DNA of 64,000 nt from Congeria kusceri (GCA_027627225.1 CM051038.1:47020843-47084842); one strand, 5' to 3'; shown: positions 1-11,737, counted from the stretch's first letter. Numbers and translations: made by a program. The notes: generated from the letters alone by a model not told the origin.

Positions 1-359
1 TAGTTACAACTACTTTGATGCAAAATATCATTTGTTGGAATCAATTAATTGAGGTTAAGTAAAATAGACGAAGTTTTAGTGAAAGTGTGTAATAACCAGC
101 CCTAGGATAGCCCATGAAAGCCCGATGGTGTCCTTGAAGGAGTCTGATAAAACTTTGACGCAGAAGAACTTCAGAATCTATAAAATAAGGACCAACAAAC
201 GGGGCTGTCACTAGGCCTACTCCTAAATTGTAATGCATACTTAGCTATAAAAGGTGATAAAAGTTAAGGAACATAAAAAACAATGTCAATATGAGCTTGG
301 AGGTATGATTAAATATGATCAGTACACCAGACAACCAACGCTGTACTCGTATCTTTTAC

Positions 360-670
360 GTGGCGCGTCGTGAGAAAAACCGGTCTTTATGCACGTGCGT
401 AGTGTCGTCCCGGATTAGCCTGTGCAGTCCGCACAGGCTAATCCGGGATGGCACTTTCCGCTTTTATGGTATTTACTGTTTCAAGGAAGTCTCTTATAAC
501 CATAAATTTACTGTAGGCGGAAAGTGCCGTCCTGGATCAGTCTCTTATAACCATAAATTTACTGTAGGCGGAAAGTGCCGTCCTGGATCAGCCTGTGCGG
601 ACTGCACAGGCTGATCCAGGATGACACTTTACGCACATGCATTAAGACCGGTTTTCTCATGACGCGCCAC
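360..670. repeat. Palindromic MITE family P, copy 1, with internal 51-bp duplication
   Basis: This is a copy of the window's most abundant interspersed element (family P). It has long inverted ends (GTGGCGCGTCGTGAGAAAAC at the left, its near complement at the right), and each arm contains its own palindrome around CCTGTGCAGTCCGCACAGG. The bases at 490-540 are repeated exactly at 541-591, so this copy is longer than the ~260-bp norm. The reading frame across it is a by-product of the palindromes, not a gene. Confidence 0.85.
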
Positions 671-1485
671 ATACCTTTTGTTGCTGTTTATAAGGTTAAC
701 GTATATTGCTGAAGATTTAAATTTAAAACCTGAAGTGGAAACTGTGCGTATACTCAAATTCAACACTTTTAAATTCTGAAATTTTTATAATTAGATATTC
801 AGACAAAGAAATGCATTGTTTGAAGATTTTGACAGATAAGTTGCAATCAGGGGTGAAGCTTGATCGCTAAATAACTATAGGCCACTTTTTCAGCTGTCCA
901 GGGTATATGAGGGAGTGGGTTGCCCCAGGATTTCTTTTTTCAGTAGGTGTTGGAGATGATTTTGGGTTTATATTTGGTAGTATCACATCATTTGATATAT
1001 TATCATTAACACCGTTAAATGTGTCAAATAACACAACATTATCTGCATAAACTTTGATCGATTAGTTTAACAAATCTGGTATATTTACTTCGGTTCACTG
1101 AAAACCTATGTAAGAATACATCGGTGCGCTTGTATAGATTTCAAGACAGTAAAGATTGTCAACATTATCATTTTTAAAACTCCACTCTAATCTGTTAGAG
1201 GTACATTAGAGACGCTTCCCCGCACCCCACCCTGGAAACTTTAGCTTTTTATTGCAGATATGGCAAGTCTATTTTTTGCAAATTTTCATAAAAATGTGTA
1301 GGCCACGGCCTATATGGCCTAAAGGAAGCTGGCAATATAATTCCAAGTGTATTAATGTTAAGTATGTGTCATGCACATGCTTCAGAGCATAGTGTTTCTA
1401 ATTTTGGCTTATCTTTAACTTCAAGTTAAGAAATTCATAATACCTTAAGAATCTTTTTTTATGTATAGTTCATGATATGCAAGTC
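671..1485. other. No recognisable feature
   Basis: AT-rich sequence with no coding similarity, tandem structure or RNA gene that I can see. It is probably intronic or 3' flanking DNA of the minus-strand PHGDH gene, whose later exons lie off the left edge. Confidence 0.5.
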
Positions 1486-1757
1486 ACAATAGGCCGGTCG
1501 AAACTAGTATGGCATGAAGGAAAGAACAAGACAATAGGCCGGTCGAAACTAGTATGGCATGAAGGAAAGAACAACACAATAGGCCAGTCTAAACTAGTAT
1601 GGCATGAAGGAAAGAACAAGACAATAGGCCGGTCGAAACTAGTATGGCATGAAGGAAAGAACAACACAATAGACCAGTCGAAACTAGTATGGCATGAAGG
1701 AAAGAACAAGACAATAGGCCGGTCGAAACTAGTATGGCGTGAAGGAAAGAACAAGAC
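1486..1757. repeat. 45-bp minisatellite, six units
   Basis: Six tandem units of 45 bp, each containing ggccggtcgaaactagtatg and gaaggaaagaacaa, are nearly identical (a few C/T and G/A changes). Because 45 is a multiple of three and the unit has no stop codon in some frames, the array is open on both strands. I treat this as arithmetic, not coding evidence. Confidence 0.9.
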
Positions 1758-1914
1758 AGTGTTGTGATTGAAAAAAGGCACTTATTGTAAATGTCATCAA
1801 CATGAAGTCTTAGGGCATTTAAAAACAAATGCCCTAAACCAGTTAATGTAAATTAATATAAAACAAAACATATTTAAACCAATAAATGTACGTAAATATG
1901 AAAAACACAATATG

Positions 1915-2405
1915 TTAAAAAACCTGAACAACAAAATAATGGGCAATAGCAAACCGCCACAAGGGGAACCCGACCACCCAATTAAATCGGACTGGGACGA
2001 GCTTTATAAATATAGACAGACAGCCTGGGTACATCCCTGACAAATGCAAAGGTTGTGTCAGCCCGCATGGACAGACAGCACATGACAGGACACATCCTGG
2101 GTCCACGCATAAGGTAGCTTTGATACAGAATTATCACTATAAAATACTGACTTGCTAATACAAGGTTGTGTCACCATATCTGGACAGACAGCACATGACG
2201 GGACACATCCTGGGTCCATGCATAAGGTAGCTTTGATACAGAATAATCAATTAGACAAAAATGATTGACTCTAGGGTGGGGAATTAGACCCCCCCTCCCG
2301 ACCCGGTAAAAAAATAGATAGATGCATTATCACTATAAAATAATATTAACTTGCTAATACAAGGTTGTGTCACCATACCTGGATAAGCAGCACATGAGGG
2401 CACAT
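1915..2405. repeat. Imperfect ~110-bp tandem duplication
   Basis: The block beginning aaggttgtgtca, through gacagacagcacatga and cataaggtagctttgatac, occurs at about 2050 and again at about 2163. A third partial copy starts near 2320. The second and third copies are separated by unrelated sequence containing a run of C. No gene seen. Confidence 0.7.
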
Positions 2406-2444
2406 GTGTGTTCAGCAGCACTCAGTGTATTCCCTCCAGGGGTG

Positions 2445-3105
2445 CTGGAACATAGAACAGCCAATAATTAACCGTTGGTGGTGGAATATAGAAAAGCCAA
2501 TAATTCGCCGGTGGTGCTGGAAGATAGAACAGCCAATAATTAACCATTGGTGGTGGAATATAGAACATCCAATAATTAGCCAGTGGTGCTGGAACATAGA
2601 ACAGCCAATAATTAACCAGGTGTGCTGAAACATAGAACAGCCAATAATTAACCAGGTGTGCTGGAACATAGAACAGCCAATAATTAACCAGGGGTACTGG
2701 AACCTAGAACAGCCAATAATTAACCAGTGTGCTGAAATATAGAACAGCCAATAATTAACCAGGGATGATGGCACATAGAACAGCCAATAATTAACCAGGG
2801 GTACTGGAACATAGAACAGCCAATAATTAACCAGGTGTGCTGGAACATAACCAGGTGTGCTGGAACATAGAACAGCCAATAATTAACAAGGGATGATGAA
2901 ACATAGAACAGCCAATAATTGACCAGGTGTGCTGGAACATAGAACAGCCAATAATTAACCAGGAGTGCTGCAACACAGAACAGCCAATATTTAACCAGGT
3001 GTGCTGGAACATAGAACAGCCAATAATTAACCAGGGGTGCTGGGACATGGAACAGCCAATAAATAACCAAGGGTGCTGGAACATAGAACAGCCGATAATA
3101 AACAA
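2445..3105. repeat. 36-bp minisatellite, about 18 units
   Basis: Tandem units of 36 bp with the core atagaacagccaataattaa and a variable ggtgtgctgga joint. Units at the left edge carry ggtggtgg variants, and a partial unit is inserted near 2845. Because the unit is a multiple of three, long open frames appear on both strands; they encode only the repeated 12-residue unit and have no family resemblance. Confidence 0.9.
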
Positions 3106-3589
3106 GTGTTCATCTTTTTCTCTGAAAAAAAAACTTACAGAACTATTAAAACATACAACAGACAATTATTAACAAGTGTTGTAAGGATTCTCTGAAAAAT
3201 TGCAGGAATTCTACAGTCACGGTAACTACATTTAAATGATTTAGTTGTGGTAAATTAACAATGTCAAGTCTATGAAGTCAAGTTAAACTGGAATATTTAT
3301 CATGATTATTTACATAAGCTGCTAAAACATAAAACAGTCAACAAGTTTGGTAAGTATTCTCAAAACAATCACAATATTTATTAAAATTAAATAAACAAAC
3401 GTGTTTGTGCGATAATTATTATTATCAAAACAATCACAGGAATTCTAGACTGTAAACATAATCTGCACATAGACAAATCAAAATAACAGTGAATCATGGG
3501 TATTTTACTGTAAGAAAACAGTTATACAACATTTAAGTACAAATCAAACTATATTCTAACATGACAAGCCCAGAGCAACAAGCCCAGAG

Positions 3590-3912
3590 CGACAAGCACA
3601 GAGCTTTCTATAGACAAAGAACAAAATTCACCATTGTTAGACTACCAATAAACATCCCGAAAAAAAAAAGTTCTAAAACTGTAAAAAATAGTTCACTTTG
3701 TAATCGCAGAAAATGTTGTCAGGTCATGTTAGAATCGAAATAATTTTCGAATTATCATTGTTTATCGGCCAAAAAAACACAGATTTGTCGTTCTGATGTG
3801 GTATATTTAATATCACGACTTAATGCCCTCGTGGTTTAATTTATACGCATCAGAACTCCAAATAGTGGTTTATTAGCTGATAAACAACTATTAATCGAAA
3901 ATTATCTCTTAA
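3590..3912. repeat. Hairpin MITE family H, copy 1, with leader
   Basis: Positions 3729-3912 form an inverted repeat: the left arm starts ttagaatcgaaataatttt, the right arm ends cgaaaattatctcttaa, and the middle contains gttctgatg and catcagaac. Related copies lie at 35919-36102 and 50371-50556. The ~140 bp before this copy also resemble the bases before 35919 (both contain ccaataaac, then aaaatatagttc-like sequence), so the element is longer than the hairpin. Short open frames in the two leaders translate to similar peptides (LPIN, then NSS/YSS). Confidence 0.75.
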
Positions 3913-5201
3913 TTTGATAACACCACTGATGCCCATTGTTTTTAAGCAATTCAAGGAGCTCAATCAATACTGGGTAGCGACCTATTTTTCGCCCGTACCA
4001 ATTATTCGCCCACTAGTGAAAAACAGTCAAAACAACAAACAAATACTGTTAACCCGTCTGGAGTTGATTTACCTTGTCATTTTGCTGAACATGAGCCGAT
4101 CATTGCGGAAATTCGTATCGATTCCATCAAATTATATCCATGTAAACAAACAATGCCTAACTGACATTGTCAGGAAGACGCGGGGGATGACGTCATCACG
4201 CATGTGCTCATTTGTTTGAGCCTCTGGAAGGGGGTCATTGTGTCCGTAATGTTTTTTACTTGAAATACAGCAGATTGTTCTGTAAGTGAATCATGAATAA
4301 ATCTTGATACGTAAACGACCCATTCCAGTTTTACTAGTTATAATTGAAATATTAAAAGTGTAAAAAATAAAATGATATTCTGAACAAATCCTGCAGTAGC
4401 CCTGTTCGGGCCTCAACTGTTTATACTGTTCTAAGTTTGCCTAACTTAAATTCTCCATACAAGTTAAATGTAAACACGATAAATAACTTGTTTTATAATG
4501 GAGCATATCATCCTTGGAATATAAAAAAATATATATTTTGTTCAGTATCAAGAAAATTGTAAATTGCCAATTGTCAGCATTGTGAAATGTTCATGTGTGT
4601 TACGGATTGGTTGTGTGCTCATTTCATCATACAATATGCTCTCACAAGCGATTTGCTAAAATGAAATAATATTAAGAAACTTATTTTAAGAATTTCTTTT
4701 TAAGAAAATGCGGGTTTTAAGGTGGGCAAATAATTGGTACAGTCATTAACAATTTATGCACTCAATTATAGTTGTTTTTCGCATGTGATAACCTTCGATA
4801 TGTGTGATTGGATTTTGACAAATATACTATTGTTCATTGTCTCAGGTGCCTAACATTGCATGTGCCAAGTTTCATTATAAATGGATAAGTAAGACACCTG
4901 TACGACAAAAAAAAATTCAATTTCCCGGCGAAAATGGGTCGCTAACCAGTATGGGCTTTTAGGCTATATCCATTAAGCTCCCAACAAAAAACATAACGTA
5001 AGAAATACTTATGTGAAAAATTCAAATACATGTTTCTGTGTGAAAGTTAATATATAAATACACGTATAAATATTTAAAATTTGATATAATAATAAGCATC
5101 AATTGATTCTTTACCCAAATAAAACCATTTAGTACAAACTTACATTATTTAAATTAAACTCAACCACACAGACTTAACGTAAGTTGTTACAAAGAATATT
5201 T
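3913..5201. other. No recognisable feature
   Basis: AT-rich DNA with no coding exon, tandem array or RNA gene identified. A GC-richer patch near 4165-4215 (containing gatgacgtcatc, a CRE-like palindrome) is the only conspicuous feature. The stretch is inferred to be PHGDH intron 2. Confidence 0.45.
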
Positions 5202-5421
5202 GAGGTGTGTCGTGGGAAAACCGGGGTTAATGCATGTGCATAATCTGGGATGGCACTTTCCGACTACAGTGGATTTATGTATAGAAGAGTCTTCCTTGAA
5301 ACAGAAAATACCAATAAAGCGGAAAGTGTAATCCCGGATCAGCCAGTGCGGACTGCACAGGCTCATATGGGACGACACTTTACGCACATGCATTAACCCC
5401 AGTTTTCCCACGACACGCCTC
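5202..5421. repeat. Palindromic MITE family P, copy 2 (internally deleted)
   Basis: Family P element with GAGGTGTGTCGTGGGAAAAC at the left and its complement at the right. The first internal palindrome is missing, giving 220 bp instead of ~260. It lies in PHGDH intron 2, ending 20 bp from the exon 2 donor side boundary. Confidence 0.85.
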
Positions 5422-5440
5422 ACTCAGACCCTGAACTCAC

Positions 5441-5592
5441 TTCATCACAATAATCCCCCGCTCTGTTGCGGCATCGCAGTCGATATTGTCCACGCCAGTC
5501 CCGGCTCGACCAATGATCTTCAAGTTGGTGGCCGCCTCGATGATTTCTGCGGTGACCTTTGTGGCTGATCGGACGATGAGACCGTCATGTTT
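5441..5592 (-). CDS. PHGDH: PHGDH exon 2
   Basis: This 152-nt exon encodes residues 48-97 and two bases of codon 98. It carries [18 protein letters not shown] and [11 protein letters not shown], strongly diagnostic of D-3-phosphoglycerate dehydrogenase. The exon end at ATGAA then gtgagt has the same phase as the human boundary before TPNGNS, as I recall it. Confidence 0.93.
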
Positions 5593-8500
5593 CTGGGGAA
5601 ATTACACATACAACACGTTTTACAGGTCCATACAGGCCGATCATTTTAATAACCACCTACTAGATATATAAAACAAGAACTGTTATTACCTATTTTGCTA
5701 TATAAATTATATTTAATCTTTTTTAACTGTTAACCACTTTGCTGCAACAAGCTCCTCCCAACATTTTGTGATGTTTCATGGTTTTGCTTCGTTATGTTGC
5801 CCTCATAATTATTCAAAAGAAACGCAACCTGCGCAGAACGTTGCACAATGTAACTTTACAGTAACACTGACTGTTACAGGCAGCTAGGACCCAGGCTAAT
5901 GTTCTCTTACAGGCAGCTAGGACCCGGGCTAATGTTCTCTTACAGGCAGCTAGGACCCAGGCTAATGTTCTCTTTCAGGCAGCTAGGACCCAGGCTAATG
6001 TTCTCTTACAGGCAGCTAGGACCCAGGCTAATGTTCTCTTTCAGGCAGCTAGGACCCAGGCTAATGTTCTCTTTCAGGCAGCTAGGACCCAGGCTAATGT
6101 TCTCTTACAGGCAGCTAGGACCCAGGCTAATGTTCTCTTTCAGGCAGCTAGGACCCAGGCTAATGTTCCTTTCAGGCAGCTAGGACCCAGGCTAATGTTC
6201 TCTTTCAGGCAGCTAGGACCCAGGCTAATGTTCTCTTACAGGCAGCTAGGACCCAGGCTAATGTTATCTTACAGGCAGCTAGGACCCAGGCTAATGTTCT
6301 CTTACAGGCAGCTAGGACCCAGGCTAATGTTCTCTTACAGGCAGCTAGGACCCAGGCTAATGTTCTCTTACAGGCAGCTAGGACCCAGGCTAATGTTCTC
6401 TTACAGGCAGCTAGGACCCAGGCTAATGTTCTCCTTCAGGCAGCTAGGACCCAGGCTAATGTTCTCTTACAGGCAGCTAGGACCCAGGCTAATGTTCTCT
6501 TACAGGCAGCTAGGACCCAGGCTAATGTTCTCTTACAGGCAGCTAGGACCCAGGCTAATGTTCTCTTACAGGCAGCTAGGACCCAGGCTAATGTTCTCCT
6601 TCAGGCAGCTAGGACCCAGGCTAATGTTCTCTTACAGGCAGCTAGGACCCAGGCTAATGTTCTCTTTCAGGCAGCTAGGACCCAGGCTAATGTTCTCTTA
6701 CAGGCAGCTAGGACCCAGGCTAATGTCCTCTTTTGTAGTTCTGAGTCACACTATCATTATATTACTTTTCATGGAAAATAAAACAATAAAATGTTGTTGT
6801 TTTTATTTAGTATTAGAAGTTGGTAATAAAACAGATATTTCATTTTCATTTTGGAACAGTCAAATTGTTTCCTTCAGTATCAAGGGCAACATTTTGAACT
6901 GATGCCCTCGGCCTAACGGGCTCGGCAAAATTTGCCCCCTCTACTTCAGGAAAACAATTTGGCTGTTGCCAAATGCCAATGCAATATCTGTATACAGTAA
7001 AACCATGCTAATACGACCATTTGGGGGTCTGGATAAAAGTGGTCTTAATAGCGGGGTGGTCATATTATCGAGGTAAGGCAAATCACTGAGTCAGTACATG
7101 CATTTATCTTTGTTATTTACAGTTTTAACAAAAATCATGAATAATGAAAATATACAGAAAATTTCATTTTGTTTCTATATATAGCAAGTTATGAAATTCA
7201 GATTATGTAACTTATATTTATGGATATTAACATCTGATTAAGGAAATTAAATAAAAACAAGAAAAAAAGATTAACTAAGTCCATTGATAGTTAAGCAATA
7301 ATCAGAGTTATCCACTAACTGTCAGATAGTGCCAATTCACATAATCTGATACACATTCGATGTGCCAATCCCTTATCAAAACATCAGTATTAATGCTTTT
7401 CACACTCTCCCGTTTACAACCGCAAAGCAGTGTGTTATATCCAAGGCATATGTTGTTTTAACTGGTGATGAAAAGTGTCGACGACCAAATGACAGGTTGC
7501 AATAACTGGGTAATTTTGAGCGTTATTTGGTACTTTCGGTCTGGGATTAGTTGTCGTAATATGGAATAGCCGGACGCCCATATAATGGGCGTTTGCGATC
7601 ATTGAATCAAATAGGAAAACAATCGGGTCTTATAAAAGGGGTGGTCATAAAATCGAGGTGGTCGTTAAGCGGGGTTTTAGTGTATTATTGCCATTGACTC
7701 ACTCAGTAATTGGGGCAATGGTGGCAGGTCTAATCAAACTAGTAAAATTATCATCAATGTAGGGGTAATAAAAAAAAAAGAAAAAAAAAGAATAAAGATA
7801 ATACCTAGATTTTTGTACTTTTGTTATTTAAGGATGTAGAAATCTATGATAGCTATGTCTTATAATTTTTTTTACTTAAAAAGTGTTTAAATGACTCACT
7901 GTCTTTTTAAAAACCCATAATAAAAAACTGCCTATATATTACTGGGGGGGGGGGGTCAGATAATTGGGGGGAGGTGCAGAGGTATATTTCAAAGCTGGAG
8001 CAATAATTTGAATAGTGTGTTCTTGCTTTTGAATATTTGTTGTTCTAGTTCCTTAACAAGGAATGTGAAAATATCAACTGAACCCTGTGCCCAAATCCAA
8101 AATGTCAACTATTTATGATTTGTGCAAACTTAAAAAAAAATAGCTTGAGACACTAACAGGGATGATTCTGCAAACTGCAGCACTGGCATTTACCAAAACT
8201 CTATCATGCCATATTCTTAGATAACATTAGTACTTTCAGATAAGCAGTGAAGTATTACAAAGATATTTTATAACTAAAAAAAGTTCGTTTTAATTTAATT
8301 GATGTTTTACGATTCCAAATAAAAATGAAATGCTATTAAATACTGTTTACTTACTTCATAAATGTATATTTTTAAATTCAATTAAAATCTAATTAAAATG
8401 GAATAAATAACTTTTGTTAATTGAATTAACGCTAAAACGTTTATGTCTTAATTTTTTTAAGTGTTTAATAGATCAACACGCGCTAGCAATGCACACTACA

Positions 8501-9041
8501 GAATAAGCATGTAATTTTACTGCTTATTTTACATTTATTAAAAAATTCGACTTAGTTTTATTTATACACATTTTAAAACGTGCTCGATTCAAAAAATCGA
8601 CTTAGTTTTATTTATACACATTTTAAAACATGTGCTTGATTCCCTTTGTCTTTTCAACTACAGTACCTTATATTATATGCCGCGCTACACTTGTATGCAT
8701 ACAAACACTTCCGAACATCCTACAGTACACGTAACTTACGTCGAAAGCACAGGTACTTGACACAATTTTTTACCCTTATATCTATAATTATTTTATTATA
8801 GATATAAGGAAAAAAAAATTGTGTCAAGTACCTGTGGTCGAAAGCAGACACTTAATTTCACAGCCAATATGACCGTATGTGCTTCCATACAAAAACTCAC
8901 GGAAATTTCTTGAAGAAACTTTTCCTTTTCCAAGCGCAATTTCGTATCCATGACAACTTCGATTCCATTTTCTTTTAGTACTTCTACACATCTTGGATCT
9001 ACGTCGTCGCTTATAAACACGCTTTTCAGCTGAACACTCAT
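5441..9041 (-). CDS. PHGDH: D-3-phosphoglycerate dehydrogenase, first two exons (partial gene)
   Basis: PHGDH catalyses the first, NAD-dependent step of serine synthesis: oxidation of 3-phosphoglycerate to 3-phosphohydroxypyruvate in the cytosol. Two coding exons are visible: 8901-9041 (codons 1-47) and 5441-5592 (codons 48-97 plus two bases). Joined, they give the N-terminal substrate-binding lobe, including VFISDDVDP, then [11 protein letters not shown] and the conserved [11 protein letters not shown] at residues 75-85. The junctions are canonical (donor gtgagt after exon 1, acceptor ttccccag, donor gtgagt after exon 2) and the phases agree. The ATG at 9041 gives an N-terminus of the length expected for the animal enzyme. 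Remaining exons (the NAD-binding and C-terminal parts of the usual ~530 residues) were not found to the left and must lie outside the window. No TATA-like promoter was seen upstream. Confidence 0.93.
5875..6725. repeat. 33-bp minisatellite in PHGDH intron 1, about 26 units
   Basis: Tandem 33-bp units aggcagctaggacccaggct plus aatgttctcttac. Units alternate between ctctta, ctcttt and ctcctt variants, and one unit near 6168 is short, which breaks the frame. The array lies between exons 1 and 2 of PHGDH. The 11-codon open frames are periodic artefacts. Confidence 0.93.
6995..7682. mobile_element. Tc1/mariner-pogo-like nonautonomous element
   Basis: Inverted ends CAGTAAAACCATGCTAATAC (left) and the complement of CACTAAAACCCCGCTTAACG (right) are each flanked by TA (6993-6994 and 7683-7684). 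Internal repeats of the TIR theme (gtggtcataaaatcgaggt) occur at both sides. There is no transposase frame. TA duplication and a CAGT-type end are typical of pogo/Tigger-like MITEs; the assignment is inference. Confidence 0.75.
7683..8537. other. No recognisable feature (PHGDH intron 1)
   Basis: AT-rich intron sequence with homopolymer A runs and an 11-base G run near 7945. No exon or RNA gene seen. Confidence 0.5.
8538..8641. repeat. ~51-bp tandem duplication
   Basis: The segment with tcgacttagttttatttata and cacattttaaaac is present twice in direct succession with two or three differences. A recent local duplication in PHGDH intron 1. Confidence 0.8.
8748..8836. mobile_element. 89-bp hAT-like MITE with 8-bp target duplication
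   Basis: A near-perfect inverted repeat: CACAGGTACTTGACACAATT at the left is complemented exactly at the right, continuing inward to a ~9-base loop. The element is bracketed by identical 8-mers gtcgaaag (8740-8747 and 8837-8844). An 8-bp target duplication is typical of hAT elements. It sits in PHGDH intron 1, 64 bp from the exon 1 boundary, and could fold into a long hairpin in the pre-mRNA. Confidence 0.88.
8901..9041 (-). CDS. PHGDH: PHGDH exon 1
   Basis: This exon encodes residues 1-47, from the start ATG at 9041 to phase-0 donor gtgagt. The reading frame runs on past the donor only as intron sequence. The strand [11 protein letters not shown] matches the first beta strand of the PHGDH substrate domain. 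Confidence 0.92.
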
Positions 9042-11737
9042 GTCTACTTCTGTGCGAAATGCTTTGTTACGAGCGTGATTTTGTGTTCAGTGTCAAGGAC
9101 CGTCACTCTTAATTAATCAATCATTTACGATTGAGTTACCTTTCTTGGTGACAACTTTTGTACGGTGGCGCGTTATGACCATAAAAATGAAAATAAGAAA
9201 TGTCTTTTAAAAAGACAATCGGCGTTGACATTAATAATGAGATATCATTTTACCCTAAAAATAATACAAAAGGGCCAACATGATTGGTTACATGGCTTCT
9301 CGGACCCCAGATGTTTCGGTCCCCACCTAGGCTTCTCCGACCCCAGATTTTTGGAGCACCTTAAGAAAACTTCTCATATCCCAAAATTAATGAGTGATTA
9401 ATTCAATAATTATTAATTGTACCGTGAATAAACCGATCATACCGCCCCATGTTTTCACCAGTGATACATAAATAACGTAAATAATTTACGTTAACATCAT
9501 TATTATATCAATGTGTCCAGCCAAATTTAACAAATTAACAATGTACGAAAATAACTGCGGGAATGAGTGAAAATTATTATGTATCAGACGCGTATAGTGT
9601 TCTTAAGTAAAATACCCTACCTTCATCTTGGAAGTTATCTATGCATAATACATACACATTTGTGTGTATTTCGATGTTTATGAGGTCCTTCCGCGCCTGA
9701 GGCTGCATTATGTGAGGACCCGGAGTGTGTCCCAGCACTCCTACCTAATTAACTTACTAGAGACTCACGAAAGTTGGGAAGAATTTTCAATCATAGCTGC
9801 AATTTCCAGCTATTTATTTTTTTTACTGAAAGATTTTTTATTTTGGTGTGGCCTTGTGCTGTGGGGGGAAACCGGAGTACCCGGAGGTCAGTTAATCATT
9901 TATACTGTGTATCCTTATAAAAAGCAATCTTCAGGGAACATTCAGCGCATTAGAAATAATGATGACTTCCATTTTTTATAACACAAACATAAAATTTCAG
10001 TATACTATGGCGATTTAAAATTATATTCGGTAGGAATATGATGTATCAAGGGTTTCTGTGTATAATTAGTATTGCAAATAATGTATTAATGCTACGAAAT
10101 AATGTAAAAGTAACATGAATAACAATTCGACGTATACCTATACTTATTTCACCACATTTTATTTATTGAAATATATTTTTTTAATAGGTTGATTAATATC
10201 TACTGGAGAAGTTGATAGAAATGTGCAATTCTATTTAATTCTTAATAGAACGCAACCGCCATTCAATTTCAAATTAACATGCACAGTAAGTTTATAAACA
10301 TAAATTCCCCATTTATTGAAATATTCGCTCTTATGATTCTCTGGACGCTAATTGATCATGTATATTATAACAGCTATACACCGGCAGCTAAACGCGCGCT
10401 AATTTTAGAATGATCGTGAGTGTGTTGAACTCGCTAGAATCAATTGTTATTTATAGAGCGTGCTGCTAGGCTAAACAAAACAGTGGATTAATTCTGAGAA
10501 CGAATATAATATTATGTTTTTGATATACAATGAGAAAATTTGTTCATAATTATGTTCAGTTCTAGAGTGTACGTCGAACATATGATTATAACTTTATTTT
10601 AACCGCTTATGTAAACAATCATGTACATTTTAATCCCCAAAAGTATGCAACATTTGTTGGTATACGTTAAACCATTGTTGTAAGTTTGCATTCACTAAAA
10701 AAGAAAATTTGACAACTTCTATTGGCATTCAATTTTCCCGCTGCATAATTATCGCAAGAAATCGAGGTCAAAAGTGATATTAGACAGCTACGCCGAAAAA
10801 AAGAAAGAAATGAAATCATATAAAATAAAAGACACACGATTTTGTATTGACATTGTAAATTATCAAAACACAAGGTATCATTGTCCAATTTCATGGTAGG
10901 AACTATTTGATGTTAATTATTTCCGAACCGTTCTGACTTGTGATTTTGCGACAGCCAGCATTTTCGAGCACGTGGCGGTTCAATATCTACGTACGAGCAG
11001 TATCTACTGGTAGTTCTTGTTAAATATTATCGTTCTTTTTTTGCCATGTATCGATTACTTTGTTTTGGACAGTCTAACTGCATTTTTTCGCCCATGATAT
11101 AAAATAGCAAGTAGAGTTGTGTCTGCTCATCATCAGCAGCAACAGCAGTATAGTAATAATAATTACGCGGATTTATTGTGAACTGGATTGTTTTTAGAAA
11201 ACAACATTTAAAACTTACACTACTGTCATATCTTGTTTCATTATTATTAGACTTTGTTTATATGGCTGGGGATGTTCTATTGATTTAAAAATACATTTAT
11301 AGTCACTGCTTCGTGGCTATTTATCTAGTACGTGTAACATTGTTATGCAAATAAAAAGTTAATACTTGAACTTTTATTGCATGTATGGTGCAAAATTTAT
11401 GTCATATGATCTGAAAAATTTCGACTGTATGGTAAGTAATACATGGTCCTGTCGCGTTTATGACATGAATGCCAACTGGATATTTAAAATTGCATCATTG
11501 CTTACATGTGTCACTACATTTTAACTTTTTATTAATAAAATGCTGATATTTTTTACGTTGAATTCTACAAACATCAATTCTACAACCATCAATCGACCTC
11601 CTCTTGGTTTCAAATATTAAAATAACATAAACTGTAGTTATTTAACATAGTAATTGATTGTTTCTCTTAGACTCAATATTCTTAATTTGTGCAATGGAAT
11701 CAGATGCATATTGGCTCATTGTCATAATGAAGGTTAA
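9042..11737. other. Intergenic; no gene identified
   Basis: PHGDH upstream side. AT-rich, with short open frames lacking recognisable similarity. Minor features: a near-repeat of cttctc(g/c)gaccccagat at about 9297 and 9331, and a GC-rich ggggggaaaccggagtaccc block near 9860. No tRNA, TATA box or splice-supported exon was found. Confidence 0.45.

Noticed and set aside
41..238. A further PHGDH exon at the left edge
   Set aside because: The translation shows none of the NTPNGNSxSAAEL or GLGRIG motifs expected next in PHGDH.
315..614. 99-codon open frame at the left edge
   Set aside because: It spans the palindromic family P element and includes its 51-bp duplication; similar frames appear in every copy.
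2412..3165. Overlapping open frames on both strands with WNIEQPIIN or GCSMFQH repeats
   Set aside because: A 36-bp tandem repeat explains both; no family similarity, splice signals or start context.
5899..6902. Long open frames of repeated 11-residue [15 protein letters not shown] units
   Set aside because: They follow from a 33-bp minisatellite with no stop in one frame; one unit is short and breaks the frame, and the array is inside PHGDH intron 1.
9664..9981. 105-codon plus-strand frame
   Set aside because: No recognisable similarity, no splice or start support, and composition like the surrounding intergenic DNA.
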